The notes: a model not told the origin generated them from the sequence alone. A stretch of 64,000 bases of DNA from Dendrolimus kikuchii (GCA_019925095.2 CM034413.1:935001-999000); one strand, 5' to 3'; positions 1-9,887 are shown, counted from the stretch's first letter. Numbers and translations are program-made.

Positions 1-1
1 T

Positions 2-745
2 TTCATAGTCAACGGGCTCACATCCACCTTTAGCCCGAAACGTCTCATCGTAGACGAAGCACTAATGAGCCACTTTGGTTCAGTGGTCATGGCAACTCGC
101 CTAGCCGGAGCGGCTTACCTCACCCTCATGGGTGACATTAATCAAATGCCTTTTATAGATAGGAACGACTTGTTCCCTATGCTGTATCACCGCCCTACTC
201 CATCGGCGAAGATCACCCGGGAACAGCTTTGTACACACAGAAACCCACAGGACGTAGCGTATGCCATGAGTGACGTATACTCCGGCATATACTCGTCCAA
301 GAAACAGTCTCGCTCCCTGGAGCTGAAGCCGTATTCGCAGGAAAGCATACCCACAGACCTTGCCAATACTCTCTATCTGACGCACACGCAGTCAGAGAAA
401 GAGAACCTAATAAAACTAGGTTGTGGCAAGGGCGAAGGGTCTGCAGTCCAAACGATACACGAAGCCCAGGGATTAACATTCGAGACAGTGGTCATTGTGA
501 GGTCCAAAACCAGAAAAATGGACCTGTACAGAAGCATTCCACATGCGGTCGTGGCAATCTCGCGGCATACGGACAAATGTTACTATTATACATCCGTATG
601 CGAAGAGGACGCCACTGCAACCTTCGTCCTCAAAGCACAGAAGGCCACCACCGCGGAGATTAGGGATTACATACTTAAAATGGCGATCCGCATCAGGGAT
701 AAGACGGTCGTTAATAATCTAATGGAGGCAGAACAATCCCTATAA
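2..745 (+). CDS. Partial viral-type superfamily-1 RNA helicase, C-terminal part of a retroelement ORF
   Basis: The frame is open from the window edge, so this is the 3' end of a longer ORF; the first ATG at 65 is internal. Superfamily-1 helicase motifs of the alphavirus-like (+)RNA virus class appear in order: motif II VDEA at 50-61, motif III LMGDINQ, motif V TIHEAQGLTFETV, motif VI VAISRHT. The Walker A motif would lie upstream of the window. No stop or frameshift breaks the domain. Such helicases unwind RNA with NTP in viral replication; here the ORF is followed by a long AC-rich 3' UTR and an A-tail, so it more likely belongs to a LINE-like retroelement than to a simple viral insertion. 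I recall published reports of viral-origin helicase domains in insect LINEs but could not check them. A plain endogenous virga/nege-like fragment is the alternative. Confidence 0.85.
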   Translation, partial: FIVNGLTSTFSPKRLIVDEALMSHFGSVVMATRLAGAAYLTLMGDINQMPFIDRNDLFPMLYHRPTPSAKITREQLCTHRNPQDVAYAMSDVYSGIYSSKKQSRSLELKPYSQESIPTDLANTLYLTHTQSEKENLIKLGCGKGEGSAVQTIHEAQGLTFETVVIVRSKTRKMDLYRSIPHAVVAISRHTDKCYYYTSVCEEDATATFVLKAQKATTAEIRDYILKMAIRIRDKTVVNNLMEAEQSL

Positions 746-1456
746 TCCCCCTACAAATCCCACCCCAAATCATCAATAGCAAAATATCACAACTCACCTA
801 ACACACACCCCACACACCAGAACAACAAAACACAAATAACACAGAACAACACAAGTCACAAAAGACACTATGACACACAATAAACAAACAGCACACCAAA
901 ATCACCAACACACAACGAACAAACAAAAATTCCACCCTGACACAAAAATAAATAAAAAACAACAAAATGTATTAGAATAAGCTATTTTTAAGACTACTTG
1001 TAATGTACATTTTAAGGAAAAAAAAAAAAAAAAAACAAAAAAAAAACAAAAAAACAAAAAAAGTAAAGAAAAAAAAAATATACATATCCTAAGAATAGCA
1101 TAATAATATTAGCACCTAAGACTCCACACACGCCAAACACCACACCCACTTTATAACAGCAACACTACACAAGTTAGAATAAGTAATATAATAAGTCCAA
1201 TACATCTATAAACCAATATACAAATAGCAAACAATAATAAAAAAAAAAAATGTCATATAACATAAAATACTTAGAGATTAAGAAATTAATCAATAAGCAC
1301 CACCCGTGTCTATGTCGTCAACTTTAATACAATAATAAAAAAAAGAACAATGTTATCAGCGCAATAAAAAGACACAAACCAATACAACTAATAAACTTCA
1401 AATTAAAAAAGGTACGGAACTTTAGAGTCCGTAGAATTGTCTCATTTAAAAAAAAA
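746..1456 (+). mobile_element. 3' UTR and tail of the helicase-bearing retroelement
   Basis: The stretch is strongly C/A-biased and G-poor, has an internal A run at 1018-1078, and ends with a stem-loop at 1411-1436 (tacgga / tccgta arms) followed by an A run at 1448-1461. The same terminal stem-loop next to an A/T-rich tail occurs at three other places, all on the minus strand (25373, 33999, 62440). The internal A run may mark a second nested 3' end. Confidence 0.7.
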
Positions 1457-1460
1457 AAAA

Positions 1461-1592
1461 ACCGGCATTAGTGGCCAGGTTCCAGTCTTATTCCTTGAGA
1501 GAGCGACAGCACATTGATAGCAACTTTGGTATTACGAAATGTTTATACGCCATGGGAACTGCTTTCCATCAGTTCAATAAAAAAAAAAAATC
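1461..1592 (+). mobile_element. SINE-A fragment
   Basis: A diverged 3' half: it starts at the ccggcattagtggccagg segment of the family and ends ttcaata plus an A run. 5' truncated. Confidence 0.8.
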
Positions 1593-1853
1593 TATGAAAA
1601 ACTGTTTCCAAATTTATACACTGTCCACGAAATAACCGAATGCCTGTGTAAAGGTACACTTTTCCGTCGCCGCAAGTGTAATTAATGTGTATTTTGGTGA
1701 TTTCACATCGGTCGAATCTTTTACATTTTGCTTTTAATTGGCAATTTTATCATTAATTAATGTTTTTAGTTAAGTTTTCGTGAAAAAGTATTATTGTATT
1801 TGGTATATAATTGTGGGTACACTATTTCTACGAACTTCCCTCAAATTTTAGAA
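1593..1853. other. AT-rich stretch, nothing recognised
   Basis: No coding, RNA or repeat signal was recognised. Confidence 0.5.
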
Positions 1854-2021
1854 GTACATACATACACATACATAACTTCACGCCAGTTCCCTTGCAGGGT
1901 AGGCACGAACAACAGAGCGCCATTCAGGCTTATTCTTACACACCTCATTTGCTTCTTTGACATTCATAGCTCTTGTCATGCACGCTCTTCTGTTCTTAAG
2001 GCTCCTGACATCACCTGTCAT
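1854..2021 (-). mobile_element. LINE-T 3' fragment
   Basis: The catacata tail is on the left, followed by the reverse complement of the LINE-T C-terminal codons. 5' truncated. The flanks share ttttagaagt at both ends, a likely target-site duplication. Confidence 0.85.
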
Positions 2022-2107
2022 CACCAAGTTTTAGAAGTGCGGAGTACAAACTTCTTAATATTTGACTAATTTCAGATGGTAGAGATTTTTTTAAATCGCA
2101 AAGCTGA

Positions 2108-2225
2108 CAAAGAGGTAGATGGCCCAGCTCATGGAAAGTGGTTGCCGTCGCCTATAGACGTTTGCAACACGTTGCATTTGTAACGAAGCCAACGCGTTTC
2201 AAGCTTTCAGGATGGTAGAGAATGG
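2108..2225 (-). mobile_element. Old SINE-A-related fragment
   Basis: It carries the segment gatggcccagctcatgg and gtcgcctatagacgtttgc, then a branch reading aagccaacgcg and ctttcaggatgg. The same branch recurs at 24122-24230, so this is a sister subfamily of SINE-A. Confidence 0.6.
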
Positions 2226-2645
2226 GTGGGCTAAGAGTAGAGAAGAGTATAGGAGATGGAATAAAATGATCAAACAGAACCAATGGATGGCAGGGGGATG
2301 GGTTAGGAAGATAAAATAGAAGGTGAGTAAAGTGGGATATCGGAACTTTCTCTCATGGTATTCTAAAAAAACTTGCGTGTGTCAGCTCTGTCGCGCAAAT
2401 GCAGTTCACTTCAGTTTCACAGTTCAGACAGCGGCCGAATGCGGCCGAATAAACAATCAATTGAATAGAATATAATAGTTTATTGTGAAACTGTCTACAT
2501 AAAGATGGTGTATCAGTACAACGAAGAAAACAGTTGGCTTAATGAGAGCATACATTATCAATTGAGGTATAACACATATACTGCTGTTCGTTAGTCTGGC
2601 TAAAACTCAAAAACTGTCTAACCGATTTTAATATTTTTTTGTTGT
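2226..2645. other. Nothing recognised
   Basis: No ORF or family was recognised. A short direct repeat gcggccgaat occurs twice near 2430. Confidence 0.4.
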
Positions 2646-2647
2646 TT

Positions 2648-2812
2648 ATACATACATACATACATAACTTCACGCTAGTTCCCTTGCGGGGTAGGCACGA
2701 ACAACAGAGTGCCATTTAGGCTTATTCTTACACACCTCACTTGCCTCTTTAACATTCATAACTCTTGTCATGCAAGCTCGTCTGTTCTTAAGGCTCCTGA
2801 CACCATCCTGTT
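2648..2812 (-). mobile_element. LINE-T 3' fragment
   Basis: Tetranucleotide tail on the left, then the C-terminal codons in reverse complement. The flanks share tgtttat, which is short and only suggestive as a target-site duplication. Confidence 0.8.
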
Positions 2813-2837
2813 TATGTTCTCTTTAATACAAGCATTT

Positions 2838-2960
2838 AAAAAAACCTTACTTATAATCGCTTCTTAAATTTAAAGAAACTGCTCAGCAACTGATTAGTGA
2901 AAATCTTACCCATAAACTCCTCTTTAGACGAATATTTTAGGTACAACCTACGTTAATCAT
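2838..2960 (+). repeat. Unclassified repeat, also at 29876-29972
   Basis: The order of segments (ataatcgc, ttcttaaattt, gctcagcaa, cataaactcctcttt) is shared with a diverged copy at 29876-29972 in the same orientation. No termini are visible. Confidence 0.5.
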
Positions 2961-3261
2961 TCAAATTTCGTTTATCTGTGTTCCTCTTAGATAAACAACA
3001 GGGAATACACGTTTATAAGTGAAAAAAGAAGATATTCGTTGATTAGGGTCTGATTCTGATTCTCTTACTTAAGAGATGCCTAATCGTTTCTTAACGAGAT
3101 TTTTATAAGTAAGGCCGTTAATGCTTTTGAGTTGACGCTTGTATTATTTCCCTTCATAAAGTATATATTTACATCAGATTCTCGATGTACAGACGACATA
3201 ATAGCGGGAATAATAATTGCAAAAAGTGCTTTTATTAGTAAAAATTATTTATTTAGGTCTA

Positions 3262-3998
3262 AAATATCACAAACAAAGGTTATGGTGTTTGAAAGAGAAG
3301 AAACCAGAACGAATGCAAGGATAATGGTCGATGATGTTATGCTGGAGCAAGTGAATGAGTTTGTATATCTTGGATGTGCTTTTAGCAGGGATGGAAGGTA
3401 CACCGCTGATATAGAAAGAAGAGTGAATTTGGGGAACAGTTTGAATGGAGCGTTAGGTAAACTTCTAGGCGCTAAGAACCTCAGCCAGAAGGCCCAGCTC
3501 GCCATACACAACGCGGTGCTGGTACCTACGCTCACGTATGGAAGCGAGATTTGGGTATGGAAGAGAGAGCATGAAAGTAGAGTAAACGCGGTCGAGATGC
3601 GAGCACTGCGCAAAATCTGCGGAGTGACGCTCGCGGACCGCGTTCGTAATACCGAAGTAAGAAAGAGAGTTGGTCTGAAACAGAGTGTCGGGGTGAAGGT
3701 AAGGAAAGTAATGCTCCAACGGTTCGGGCATGTGGAAAGAATGACTAAACAGATATACAATACAAAAGTGGATGGATGCAGAAGTTGTGGAAGGCCACGA
3801 CACACCTTCCATGATCAAATTGATCGTGTACTAGCGGAGGGTGATGTCAGGAGCCTTAAGAACAGACGAGTGTGCATGATAAGAGTTATGAATGTCAAAG
3901 AAGCAAGTGAGGTGTGTAAGAATGGGCCTAAATAGCGCTCTGTTGTCCGTGCCTACCCAGCAAGGGAACTGGCGTGAAGTTATGTATGTATGTATGTA
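3262..3998 (+). mobile_element. LINE-T copy, longest plus-strand copy
   Basis: About 735 bp of LINE-T 3' end, ending in tatg repeats at 3978-3997. The sequence taaaatat(c/t)acaa occurs at both junctions, consistent with a target-site duplication. 5' truncated, so the reverse transcriptase core and endonuclease are absent. Confidence 0.85.
3276..3979 (+). pseudogene. LINE-T reverse transcriptase C-terminal region, one premature stop
   Basis: The reading frame covers the post-catalytic part of a non-LTR retrotransposon polyprotein. Visible landmarks are FVYLGCAFSRDG, the thumb-like LVPTLTYGSE, VEMRALRKICGV, RFGHVERM and the GRPRHTFHDQIDRV segment. The catalytic FADD box is not present, so this copy encodes no active enzyme. 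A TAG at 3933-3935 replaces the Trp codon found in the other copies; the frame then continues to the family stop (TGA) at about 3977. The element clade is not determined from this part alone. Confidence 0.8.
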
Positions 3999-4022
3999 AA
4001 ATATTACAATCCGTTACTTTTT

Positions 4023-4386
4023 TTTTAAATGAAGATTTATATCTGGAGCATGGTTTTGTACGGATGTGAAGCATGGACGCATGAAGCATTTGAAATGTGG
4101 TGGTGGAGACCCATGGAGAGAATAAGTTGGAAAGAAAAGAAGACCTGGACATGATAAAGGAGAAACGCACGATTTTCAAAACTCTGGAGGAAAGAAGGGG
4201 GAAATTTTTTGGCCATTTGCTACCAAACAACACCTTCTTATAGACGTTAATCGAAGGCAAAGTGGAAGCAAGTATAGGGAAGTGAAGATCAAGGCAAGCA
4301 TTTATGGATCAAATAAAAAAAAAGTGGATGTCGTGTCGTACATAGATGTAAAACAACTGGCCTATAATAAACAAGATTGGGGGCTT
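4023..4386 (+). pseudogene. Degenerate LINE C-terminus of a second family
   Basis: Two frames together give landmarks of a different LINE: WSMVLYGCEAW and EAFEMWWWRP, then after a frameshift and stops KTLEERRGKFFGHLL, EGKVEASIGK and QAFMDQIKKK. This order matches C-termini of jockey/CR1-like elements in general. Broken by at least one frameshift and two stops. Confidence 0.65.
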
Positions 4387-4450
4387 TGTTTTTTGCAGGA
4401 GTTCAGCAGACAGGCAGACGGCCCACTTGATGGAAAGCGGTTACCATCGC
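4387..4450 (-). mobile_element. SINE-A tail-side piece, left part of a mosaic
   Basis: Carries ttttgcaggagttcagc through gttaccatcgc and then stops abruptly where LINE sequence begins. The other piece is at 4773-4917; the roughly 150 bp between them in the family is missing, so this is not a clean nested insertion. Confidence 0.75.
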
Positions 4451-4772
4451 AACTAACTCCGTTGGCTCAGCGACCCAAAGTGAGTCTTGGCCTCCGAAAC
4501 GAGAGCACGCCACTTTCCTCTGTCCTGCGCAGTGTCTTGCCAATTGTGGGCTTGTAGTGCGGTCAGATCAGCTTCCACTCTATCCTTCCATCGATACTTG
4601 GGACGACCAACCGGTCGTCGACCGACTGGTCGCCCCAAGTATGCTTTCTTCACTCCCCGATCCTCCTCCATCCGCTCTACATGACCGAGCCAGCGGAGAC
4701 GGTGAGATTTTATCTCCCCAATTATGTTGGGCTAGGCCATGAGGTGTTCTATTTCGGAGTTGGTTCGGACCC
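4451..4772 (-). pseudogene. RTE-type LINE C-terminal fragment
   Basis: The minus frame from 4671 to 4453 reads through RRPVGRPKYRWKDRV, then AQDRGKWRALVSEA, ending SLSQRS and a stop. A GRPK.RW.D motif followed by AQDR..WR is typical of the end of RTE-like polyproteins. 5' truncated; the left junction aactaact may be its short 3' repeat tail. Flanked by SINE-A pieces on both sides. Confidence 0.7.
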
Positions 4773-4917
4773 TCCAAGGTTATTATGGCGACATACTTCA
4801 GACCAATGATGGTAGCCATCCAGTAGTGTAAATACCCTACCTGGCTGTGGGTTGTTTTGTCGCCTCTTACGACAGGCCGCCCGGCCGCAGGAAATTGTAT
4901 TCTTTCTCCGTTCCTCT
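4773..4917 (-). mobile_element. SINE-A head-side piece, right part of a mosaic
   Basis: From ccaaggttattatgg to ttctttctccgttcct, the 5' half of SINE-A in reverse complement. Confidence 0.8.
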
Positions 4918-4980
4918 GTCTCCGACAAGAGCATAGCTCATAAATGATAGATAGATAGATAATAGTACATTATGGTACTA

Positions 4981-5077
4981 GTGTGTAACATTGGTGATTA
5001 CCGCCGAGGCGCCATTGAGACTCGAGCCGTAGGCGAGGGTCTTAAGAGAGCCGAGGACGGTAATCATCAATACACAC
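4981..5077. repeat. Imperfect palindrome, about 97 bp
   Basis: Left arm 4981-5003 and right arm 5058-5077 are inverted copies (gtgtgta, ttg.tgattaccg) with a 3-nt gap, around a GC-rich core. Possible small foldback element. Confidence 0.5.
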
Positions 5078-5092
5078 GTGTGTCATACGACG

Positions 5093-5462
5093 TTTTTCAA
5101 CACACTTGTGAATAAAATAACAACAAAAACTCATTTTATTTATAAGATAAAAAAAAGTTATATATGAGTGAAAGTTTTATTTATTAAACACGTACGAGTT
5201 AAAATTATCTATTTAAATAAGAAGTTGCATGAAATGAGCAAGCAATAGGAACATTAATTTATTTGTTCTATAGAACACGATCTTTTTATTTTAATAAAAA
5301 CTTTTTTAAGAACAAAGCAACTCAACCAATAAAATTTAAAAATAAAATCTATAACTCACTAGTGAGTTATAATGTTTTTTACTCACAGTTTGATAATGGG
5401 TGTCATTCTGTGCCTAATTGCGGTGACCATAGAGCCACTTTATGAGCAAGTGTGTTGAAAAA
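5093..5462. mobile_element. Candidate MITE with 16-bp inverted ends
   Basis: The ends are tttttcaacacacttg (5093-5108) and its exact inverse at 5447-5462; similarity extends imperfectly inward. The interior is AT-rich with no coding. No clear target duplication; superfamily unknown. Confidence 0.5.
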
Positions 5463-5831
5463 TATATATTAAAGTCGATTCTAAACACCAATAATAAACA
5501 AAGTGACGGAAACATGAGCGTAATAAGACTAATATTATACTCTACGCACGCTTCTCCAACTTTGGTAATTTTCCCTAAAGCAATTAATATTCAGGAACTA
5601 GCGGCCAATAACGATTAAACACCATGTTAACATGAGACTCGAACGCCACACCTGTTTGCTATTAAAAGCACGGGGGCGCCACTGTGCCACTTGTAATACA
5701 AATTGTACTGGAGTTATGAATAATTTATAAGAGTCTCTTTGGCATTTATTAATGACGTGGAAGTATAGATTACTATCTGTTGCTCGTTGCCTTATTCTTG
5801 TAGATTAAAAAAAAAAGTCTACAGTATAAGC
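5463..5831. other. Nothing recognised
   Basis: AT-rich, no recognised family. Confidence 0.4.
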
Positions 5832-6056
5832 AACTTGCTTGCTTAACAACTTGCTGGACTCGGACCTCCAATTATCCCTATAATAGTTCCCCCTGGAACG
5901 GACAGTATACCCTGCCACGCTTGTCCAAGGTGCCTTCACACGTTTGACGCATCGGTTATCTCGATGTGCAGGTTTCACCACGATGTTTTTCTTCACCGTT
6001 GTTAGCATGTTAGCATCGAACCCTCGCCCTTTGAGTTTGGTACGCCTGCCGTTAGG
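5832..6056 (-). mobile_element. SINE-T copy, internally deleted
   Basis: Reverse complement of the SINE-T body (cgcttgtccaagg, atctcgatgtgcagg, caccgttgttagcatg) and head (atcgaaccctcgccctttgag). The segment between the body and the B-box-like head is shortened. Confidence 0.7.
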
Positions 6057-6114
6057 GTATGAATTTTCAAAATTTATTTCATTAGCAATTCTAAATTAAG
6101 AACAGTACATAGTA

Positions 6115-6498
6115 CATATACTATCTGTCCCGGCAGACGTCGTTCTGCCCTGAAGATATAAAATTTAGAACCCGATTCCAGCACCACCTACCGGGTCCAA
6201 ATGTAAGCTATCCTATCTTTCGAGTCGGATCAAACTGAACACGGTGTGCAAATTTGATTAAAATCGGTCAAGTGAGGTGTGTAGGAGTAAGCATCGCGGA
6301 CAACTTTGTTCTTATTCTATAAATATCAAAATAAGTGGCGTGAAGTATTCCTTGCTTGCTGTATGTACTATTTACATACATACATTCTTACATAACTTCA
6401 CGCCAGATAGCATGCGGGGTAGGCACGAACAACAGAGTATTGTTTAGGCTATATATCTGTGCGAGGCGGTACATGAAGCGTTGACAGTTGATTTAGAA
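6115..6498 (-). mobile_element. HEL2-like copy with interleaved LINE-T pieces
   Basis: Starts with the HEL2 end motif (cccggcagacgtcgttctgcc, hairpin arms ggcaga/tctgcc) but lacks CTAG. From 6290 on, short LINE-T pieces are interleaved, for example tgaggtgtgtaggag near 6275 and acataacttcacgcc near 6390, within sequence that otherwise matches 6498-6830. Confidence 0.6.
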
Positions 6499-6830
6499 CC
6501 CGATTCCAGCACCACCTACCGGGTCCAAATGTAAGCTATCCTATTTTTCGAGTCGGATCAAACTGAACACGGTGTGCAAATTTGATTAAAATCGGTCAAG
6601 TAGTTTAGGAGTCCATCGCGGACAACTTTTTCTTATTCTATAAATATCAAAATAAGTGTAAAGATAAAGTAAAGTAGCACAACCAATAGCAAGTAAGTAT
6701 TCCTTGTTTGCTATTGTACTATTTACTAAACATTCTTATTAAAAAATAAAGATGGCATAAATAAGACAACGGTATTGTTAGCATTATCTGTGCAGGCGGT
6801 ACATGAAGCGTTGACAGTTGATTTAGTGCC
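6498..6830. repeat. Second copy of a direct duplication (first at 6165-6498)
   Basis: From tttagaacccgattccag to gcgttgacagttgattta this repeats the preceding segment, but without the LINE-T patches. Confidence 0.7.
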
Positions 6831-7194
6831 GGTAGAGGGCGCTCGCAAATTACTGTCATTAGTCGAGCTTTAAACTATCGATTAGCGGAGCCACTGATAA
6901 ATATGTGGCCACTCCCAGAGTTACTGCTTCACGGTGAAGGGTGTTAAGTTAAGACCAGATAAATCTGTTAAGAGCTGTTCTTTGTACAAATGAGCATGAG
7001 ATTGATAGCAGAGCGAAGAGGCTGATAGCACAATGTGTGAGCGGGACAGATGATTTGCGAGCGAGGTAGAGCAACTATTAATATGTGCGCTCCCGCTTTC
7101 CGCTAGCCAGTAGTTTGTTGTCCGCTGCGATGACTAGACGTATGCAGCTCCCATACGGTCATCCCACTCTCGTGATCATAGGCGAAGATATTGG
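6831..7194. other. Nothing recognised
   Basis: Moderate GC, no recognised gene or repeat. Confidence 0.4.
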
Positions 7195-7510
7195 GGTCTG
7201 TTCTTTACGCGTCCGGAGACATCGATTACGACGTCAAGTCCCGTATCTCATCAGCTTGGGCCAAGTGTCGTGAGGTAACTGGTGTCATTTGTGACCCCAA
7301 ACTGCCATTTAAGCTAAAAGGACAAGTCTAGAAATCTATCATTAGACCTGTTCTTTTGTATGGCATCGAAGCGTGGCCTGTAAGCGACACAAGCAAGAGA
7401 TGCGTGTCACGGAGATGAATATGCTACGGTGGATGTGTGGAGTCACGGGGAAGGACCGCGTTAGAAACTCTCGCATCTGCTGCAGCCTCCATGTCCGTGG
7501 TATAGCGGAT
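7195..7510 (+). pseudogene. RTE-like LINE C-terminal fragment
   Basis: The frame gives SRISSAWAKCREVTGVICD, PFKLKGQV then a stop, then IRPVLLYGIEAW, and in another frame TEMNMLRWMCGVTGKDRVRN. This is the post-catalytic part of RTE-type reverse transcriptases. At least one stop and one frameshift; short on both sides. Confidence 0.7.
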
Positions 7511-7754
7511 AAATTGCAAGAGCTGATATCAGCATTAGTAATGATAAGAAATACGGCGCTTTGTGTTGTTATAAAATTCTACAATATTTACCTATCTGTT
7601 GTCTATGAAATATCTATATGATTACTTACCTTAGGGTCATGAATACCCGATACAAGTGATCTTTGCATTCAATCACAAATGCAAGGTATAATGATACGAT
7701 CATGAATAATTGATTTTATTGCGCATTTGGTTGAAAATTATTATAATATAATAT
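7511..7754. other. Nothing recognised
   Basis: AT-rich, no recognised family. Confidence 0.4.
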
Positions 7755-8046
7755 CAGCCCATAAATGTACCACAACTGGGCTCGGGCCTCCCATTATAGC
7801 GGGAATGGACAGTATACCTGCCACGCTTGTCCAAGGCGGTTTGGCAGGTTTGACACATCGGTTATCTCGATATGCAGGTTGCATCACGATGTTTACCTTC
7901 ACCGTTGTTAGCACGTGGTAATTGTAACAATATGCACATTAGATCAGAAAACTGACTAAGTGGTGTGTGTTCCGGCCAGGATCGAACCCGCGCCCTTTGA
8001 GTTTAGGACGCGTGCGCTAGCCATTATGCTAGCACGACTCATTCAC
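7755..8046 (-). mobile_element. SINE-T copy
   Basis: A nearly complete minus-strand copy. The head at the right has the A-box-like tagcataatggctagcgca and the B-box-like GGTTCGATCC in reverse complement; the body has the aacaacggtgaagg and ggcgtgg landmarks of the family. Confidence 0.8.
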
Positions 8047-8566
8047 ACAACCGAATATTATTATAAGGACATATTCCTGTTTTATTGTGTGCGTCTCCAA
8101 GTGAGGTGTTTCTTTATATAGGTAAGTTGCATAATTTTTTGAAGTGAAACTTCGAACTGAAAAAGCGTTGCAGCCGCGTGGAGGGACGGCATAATTTTAG
8201 AGTAAATGTGGTGAGAAGCGGTATAATTTTAGAGTAGACTATGTATGGTTTTTTGGTTCCGGATCGAATTCAGTTTTTTTGTTTGATAAAATAAAATATG
8301 TTTAATGTAACAGCCTTGTAGAGATTTGGGTAAGAAAGTACCAAATATTAACTATTTGGGCAGGGTTTCCCCTTTTTTATTGTTCAGCCTTTGATGTGAC
8401 TATTCACACAGCACAGTAAGCAATGAACACCGTCTACACGCCGCTACGCCTTTTATACGAATATACTACCCTACAAAACAATAACATTGCATCATTGCTA
8501 CAAATAGCAGTTACATCACAGTGTTGCCAGTATTACAAAAACAATTAGAATAACTAGTTACTGATG
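8047..8566. other. Nothing recognised
   Basis: No recognised family; short internal repeats of ataattttagagta near 8190 and 8225. Confidence 0.4.
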
Positions 8567-8595
8567 CACTAAATTATCTAGACGATAATTTAGTG
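8567..8595. repeat. Perfect 12-bp hairpin
   Basis: Arms cactaaattatc and gataatttagtg are exact inverses around tagac. No polymerase III or terminator context is visible. Confidence 0.7.
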
Positions 8596-8855
8596 GGCTT
8601 ATAAAATTAACTAACCGGTAGAAAATAGTAATTTAATTATAAATCGAATCATCTGTTAAATCGACTAAAATATTATCTATGACGATTGTCTATGTGATAT
8701 TGATATACACTATGGTTCTAATGACTACTGTGGTGGACATCTTGTAACATTAAATAAAAAAATGCATTAATTAAAATGTACCTAACCTAACCAGATCATA
8801 ATTTGCAGTAACCCTGCGAAAAATCTAAATGTGTGCTGGGACACATAGTAGTAGT

Positions 8856-8982
8856 AAAAATTCAACGGACAAGTGGCAAAACAAATCGCAACAAAGTTTT
8901 ACGGGCTGGTTTTCAAATTGGACAAGTACATTAACAATATGTCCGATGCGATTCGTTATTCCACTTGTCCGTTGAAGTTTTT
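8856..8982. mobile_element. Short MITE with about 35-bp inverted ends and TA flanks
   Basis: Inverted ends around ttcaacggacaagtgg, matched at about 30 of 36 positions, bounded by TA on both sides (8855-8856, 8982-8983). A TA duplication suggests a Tc1/mariner-type MITE of about 125 bp. Confidence 0.65.
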
Positions 8983-9164
8983 ATATATTATGCAAAGTAG
9001 ATATACAAATAAACACTTCATTTATTATTTGCAAATAGAAAGATAACTTTTGGGCAACGCATAAGAGTTGCCATACAACGTGGTAACGCAGCCAGCGTTT
9101 TGGGAACGTTCCCAAGTGACGGTGATTTGGGACCTATTTACTATTTGTAGTTTTATCTTTTATA

Positions 9165-9466
9165 AATTACATACATACATACATAACTTCACGCCAGTTC
9201 CCTAGCGGGGGAGGCATGAACAACAGAGCGCCATTCAGGCTTATTCTTACACACCTCACTTGCTTCTTTGACATTCATAACTCTTGTCATGCACACTCGT
9301 CTGTTCTTAAGGCTCCTGACATCACCTTCTGCTAGTACACGATCAATTTGATCATGGAAGGTGTGTCGTGGCCTTCCACGACTTCTGCATCCATTCACTT
9401 TTGCATTGTATATCTGTTTAGTCATTCTTTCATCATGCATTCTTTCCACATGCCCGAACTACCGGA
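9165..9466 (-). mobile_element. LINE-T fragment
   Basis: Tail on the left; about 300 bp of C-terminal coding in reverse complement ending at ccggagcattc. Flanking duplication tttataaatta on both sides. The frame 9449-9189 is open across GRPRHTFHDQIDRV to PARELA. Confidence 0.85.
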
Positions 9467-9664
9467 GCATTCCTTTATAAATTAAGTTGTATATATATAA
9501 TTAGAATAGGCAAAATATGTAAAATAAACTTTTGTTCATCTAAATATGTTATCAAAGTAACTATCAAAATTTTGTTTTAGTAGAATCTTACTTTTGTGTC
9601 TTTTATTATAGTAGCGTAGTGTAGTGTTCAAAATTTAGAATATCTAGACAGCTTTAGCCTGTTA
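9467..9664. other. Nothing recognised
   Basis: AT-rich single-copy-like stretch. Confidence 0.4.
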
Positions 9665-9744
9665 GCCTAGGGCAGTGGTCGGCAAAGTGCGGCTCCAGAG
9701 CCGCATGTGGCTCTTTGGCTCCTTAAATGCGGCTCAGACACAAA

Positions 9745-9867
9745 TATCCACGGACGGTAAATCTTATTGATGAGAACTTGGAATCATGCCTAAAATTAAA
9801 AACTACAACATACAAACCTGACTTAGTCCAACTTTCCAAGCATATACAAGCTCATTGTTCGCATTAA
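9745..9867 (+). pseudogene. hAT transposase C-terminal remnant
   Basis: The frame reads LIDENLESCLKLKTTTY, then KPDLVQLSKH and ends QAHCSH before a TAA at 9865. A DENL..CL.L.TT.Y.PD...L......SH ending matches the C-termini of hAT transposases of the ZBED5/GTF2IRD2-like group. The DDE core and dimerisation domain are absent, so it encodes nothing functional. It lies just inside the left terminal repeat and is cut on the right by the Penelope insertion. Confidence 0.7.
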
Positions 9868-9887
9868 TAAATATGAAATTTAGTTTT

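Noticed and set aside
3245..3818. Open frames on the minus strand opposite LINE-T, repeated in many copies (for example 36349-36892 plus)
   Set aside because: They run antisense to the LINE-T coding frame and recur only because the element recurs; Pro/Ser/Leu-rich with no domain.
8770..8800. Telomere-like cctaacctaacc
   Set aside because: Only two units; insect telomere arrays (TTAGG)n are long and exact.
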